A stretch of 8,464 bases of DNA from Alphaproteobacteria bacterium (GTDB lineage Bacteria; Pseudomonadota; Alphaproteobacteria; UBA6615). This document shows, in pieces, positions 7,137-8,464 of this stretch (its first letter is position 1; each line of letters opens with the position of its first letter). The position numbers were made by a program, and so were the translations under genes. The stretch is from NCBI GenBank assembly GCA_030831135.1, contig JAURLR010000015.1, forward strand, positions 1-8,464, read 5' to 3'. The notes under the pieces were generated by a model. It made no database searches, was not told the origin of the DNA, and saw only the letters and a list, made by a program, of their open reading frames with translations.

Positions 7137-7379
7137 TTATTCGTCGATCATGTTTCGCAGGCGCCCGATCGCAGCGTCGAGACGCGACGACACGGTGCCC
7201 GATGTCTCGCGCAGGGTCGCGAAATCCGCACGCAGCTTATCGAGCTCACCCTGCAATTGTTCGGTCTGCTGGGGGGCATCGCTCGCCCCGGCCGTATGCC
7301 CGCGCCGGGCTTCGACCGCCTTCTCAAGACTGGCCATCGCCGCGTCGAGACGATCATTGGCTTCATTCAGTTTTGACAT
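7137..7379 (-). CDS. Small coiled-coil protein, DUF4164 family
   Basis: An 80-residue protein with no signal peptide or membrane segment. Residues 1-25 and 38-79 are amphipathic, charged and rich in Leu/Ala/Glu/Arg heptad-like patterns ([20 protein letters not shown] and [17 protein letters not shown]), with a short Gly/Ala/Pro break around 26-37. This fits DUF4164, a family of unknown function normally encoded beside zapA in alphaproteobacteria. I infer a role with ZapA at the division ring, perhaps comparable to ZapB, but nothing in the sequence proves it. The ATG at 7379 has GGAG (7389-7392) 9 bases upstream. First gene of the leftward operon, with a good promoter candidate in front. Confidence 0.88.
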   Translation of the reverse strand: MSKLNEANDRLDAAMASLEKAVEARRGHTAGASDAPQQTEQLQGELDKLRADFATLRETSGTVSSRLDAAIGRLRNMIDE

Positions 7380-7402
7380 TCGTCACGTCTCCGATTGGAC
7401 GC

Positions 7403-7432
7403 ATCGTACGCGCGCGCGAGTCGCGTGGTCAA
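7403..7432 (-). promoter_or_regulatory. Promoter candidate for DUF4164-zapA operon
   Basis: On the minus strand TTGACC (7432-7427) is followed after 18 bases by TACGAT (7408-7403): five of six and four of six matches to the housekeeping consensus. Transcription would begin near 7396, leaving a leader of about 17 bases that contains the GGAG ribosome site. The spacer includes an alternating CG run (7410-7418). Confidence 0.6.
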
Positions 7433-7491
7433 CTGGAGGGGGCCTCGCAAAGCCCCGGTTTCTCCCGGTGGAAAACCCGCCGAAACAGGCG

Positions 7492-7520
7492 TTGACGCCC
7501 TGCGGAGGGAACGGCATGTT
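7492..7520 (+). promoter_or_regulatory. Promoter candidate for tkt
   Basis: TTGACG (7492-7497) is followed after 17 bases by CATGTT (7515-7520). The -35 is good (five of six); the -10 is weak (three of six) but of a kind often tolerated in alphaproteobacteria. The start would be near 7527, giving a leader of about 67 bases before the tkt ATG. Confidence 0.4.
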
Positions 7521-7593
7521 GCCGGCGCGTGTTCATCCGCGCGATTCCTCGTTCCGTCATCCAATCGCCCGCCCGAAAGGCGTCAGACGCATC

Positions 7594-8464
7594 ATGAACG
7601 CAGCCACTTCTTCTGCCGAACATAACCAGTTGGCTAACGCCATCCGCGCCCTGTCCATGGACGCCGTCCAGCGCGCCAACTCCGGCCATCCCGGCGCCCC
7701 GATGGGCATGGCCGATATGGCCACGGTTCTGTTTACCCGCCATCTCAAATTCGATGCCGCAAATCCGGACTGGCCCGATCGCGACCGGTTCGTGTTGTCG
7801 AATGGCCATGCATCCATGCTCCTTTATTCGTTGCTCTATCTTTCGGGCTCGCCGGATATGACGATTGATGAGCTGAAAAACTTCCGTCAGCTCGGCAGCC
7901 GCACACCGGGACATCCCGAATATGGCCACGCCGCCGGGGTCGAGACCACCACCGGACCGCTGGGCCAGGGCATCGCCAATGCCGTGGGTATGGCGCTGGC
8001 CGAACGCATGATGAATGCGCGTTATGGCGATGATCTGGTGGATCATCACACCTATGTCTTTGCCGGTGACGGCTGTCTGATGGAGGGCATCAGCCACGAA
8101 GCGATCTCGCTGGCCGGGCATCTGAAGCTCGACCGCCTGATCGTGCTGTTCGACGACAATGACATTTCCATCGACGGCAGCACGAACCTGTCCGTCTCCG
8201 ATGACCAGCTCGCGCGCTTCAAAGCCTGTGGCTGGGATGTCGTTCGCGTTGACGGGCATGATCCCGAAGCCCTCGACAAGGCAATCACGGCGGCCAAATC
8301 CACCGACACGCCTTCGCTGATCGCCTGCCGCACGGTCATTGGTTATGGCGCACCGTCCAAGCAGGGAACGGCAGCCACCCATGGCGCGCCGCTGGGCGAT
8401 GAGGAAATTGCCGGTGCACGCGAAGCGCTGGGCTGGCCCCACGCCCCGTTTGAAATCCCCACCG
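7594..8464 (+). CDS. tkt: Transketolase, N-terminal part (cut by window edge)
   Basis: The first 290 codons of transketolase (about 44 percent of the usual 660 residues). The enzyme moves two-carbon ketol units between sugar phosphates in the pentose phosphate or Calvin cycle, using thiamine diphosphate. The PP domain is visible: His32 in [13 protein letters not shown], His72 in [11 protein letters not shown], His107 in [26 protein letters not shown] at about 119-134, and the ThDP/metal motif from GDGCLMEG (158-165) to Asn189 in [28 protein letters not shown] near the right end is the usual substrate-side loop. The ATG at 7594 is the only start in frame. The nearest ribosome-like site, AAAGG, is 13 bases upstream. 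Transcribed away from the zapA operon. Confidence 0.97.
   Translation, partial: MNAATSSAEHNQLANAIRALSMDAVQRANSGHPGAPMGMADMATVLFTRHLKFDAANPDWPDRDRFVLSNGHASMLLYSLLYLSGSPDMTIDELKNFRQLGSRTPGHPEYGHAAGVETTTGPLGQGIANAVGMALAERMMNARYGDDLVDHHTYVFAGDGCLMEGISHEAISLAGHLKLDRLIVLFDDNDISIDGSTNLSVSDDQLARFKACGWDVVRVDGHDPEALDKAITAAKSTDTPSLIACRTVIGYGAPSKQGTAATHGAPLGDEEIAGAREALGWPHAPFEIPT

Noticed and set aside
7429..8442. 337-codon open frame on the minus strand opposite tkt
   Set aside because: It covers the tkt start and the promoter region in antisense; tkt is certain from its motifs, and the antisense product has no recognisable domain.
1..8464. Mobile element, CRISPR, toxin-antitoxin or defence system
   Set aside because: All sizeable frames belong to conserved housekeeping families with uniform composition; no direct-repeat array, transposase, integrase or foreign-looking block was seen.

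Overview
The window is a GC-rich (roughly 60 percent) housekeeping segment of an alphaproteobacterial chromosome. Three things point there: the protein sequences; the gene order yebC-ruvC-ruvA-ruvB-ybgC-tolQ-tolR-tolA; and the order tkt / DUF4164-zapA-6S RNA-5-FCL-ymdB, which I know from many alphaproteobacteria. I cannot name the genus. I see no tRNA, rRNA, CRISPR array, insertion sequence, phage gene or composition shift. No gap between genes exceeds 300 bases.

Layout: everything from 1 to 7379 is on the minus strand, so transcription runs right to left. Reading in that direction, a short intergenic region (7380-7593) separates a divergent pair. To its right tkt (transketolase) runs on the plus strand and leaves the window. 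To its left lies a small coiled-coil DUF4164 gene, then zapA (cell-division ring factor, TTG start), a candidate 6S RNA, 5-formyltetrahydrofolate cyclo-ligase, and a YmdB-type metallophosphoesterase. After a 128-base gap come yebC and the tightly coupled ruvC-ruvA-ruvB genes (Holliday-junction resolvase and branch-migration motor). ybgC overlaps the end of ruvB, and a 78-base spacer then leads into tolQ-tolR-tolA, the inner-membrane energy-transducing part of the Tol-Pal envelope system. tolA is cut by the left edge.

The genes fall into three groups: division and regulation (DUF4164, zapA, 6S RNA, with 5-FCL and ymdB attached); DNA recombination and translation (yebC, ruvCAB); and envelope maintenance during division (ybgC, tolQRA). 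Overlapping stops and starts (ATGA at ruvC/ruvA, GTGA at ruvA/ruvB, an 11-base overlap at ruvB/ybgC) suggest translational coupling.

I looked for a novel system and did not find one. The most useful second-look items are the 6S RNA and its extended outer helix, the start choice of the cyclo-ligase, the TTG start of zapA, the Tyr replacing the usual His in the YbgC active-site loop, a terminator-like element in front of tolQ, and the promoters of the divergent tkt/DUF4164 region.
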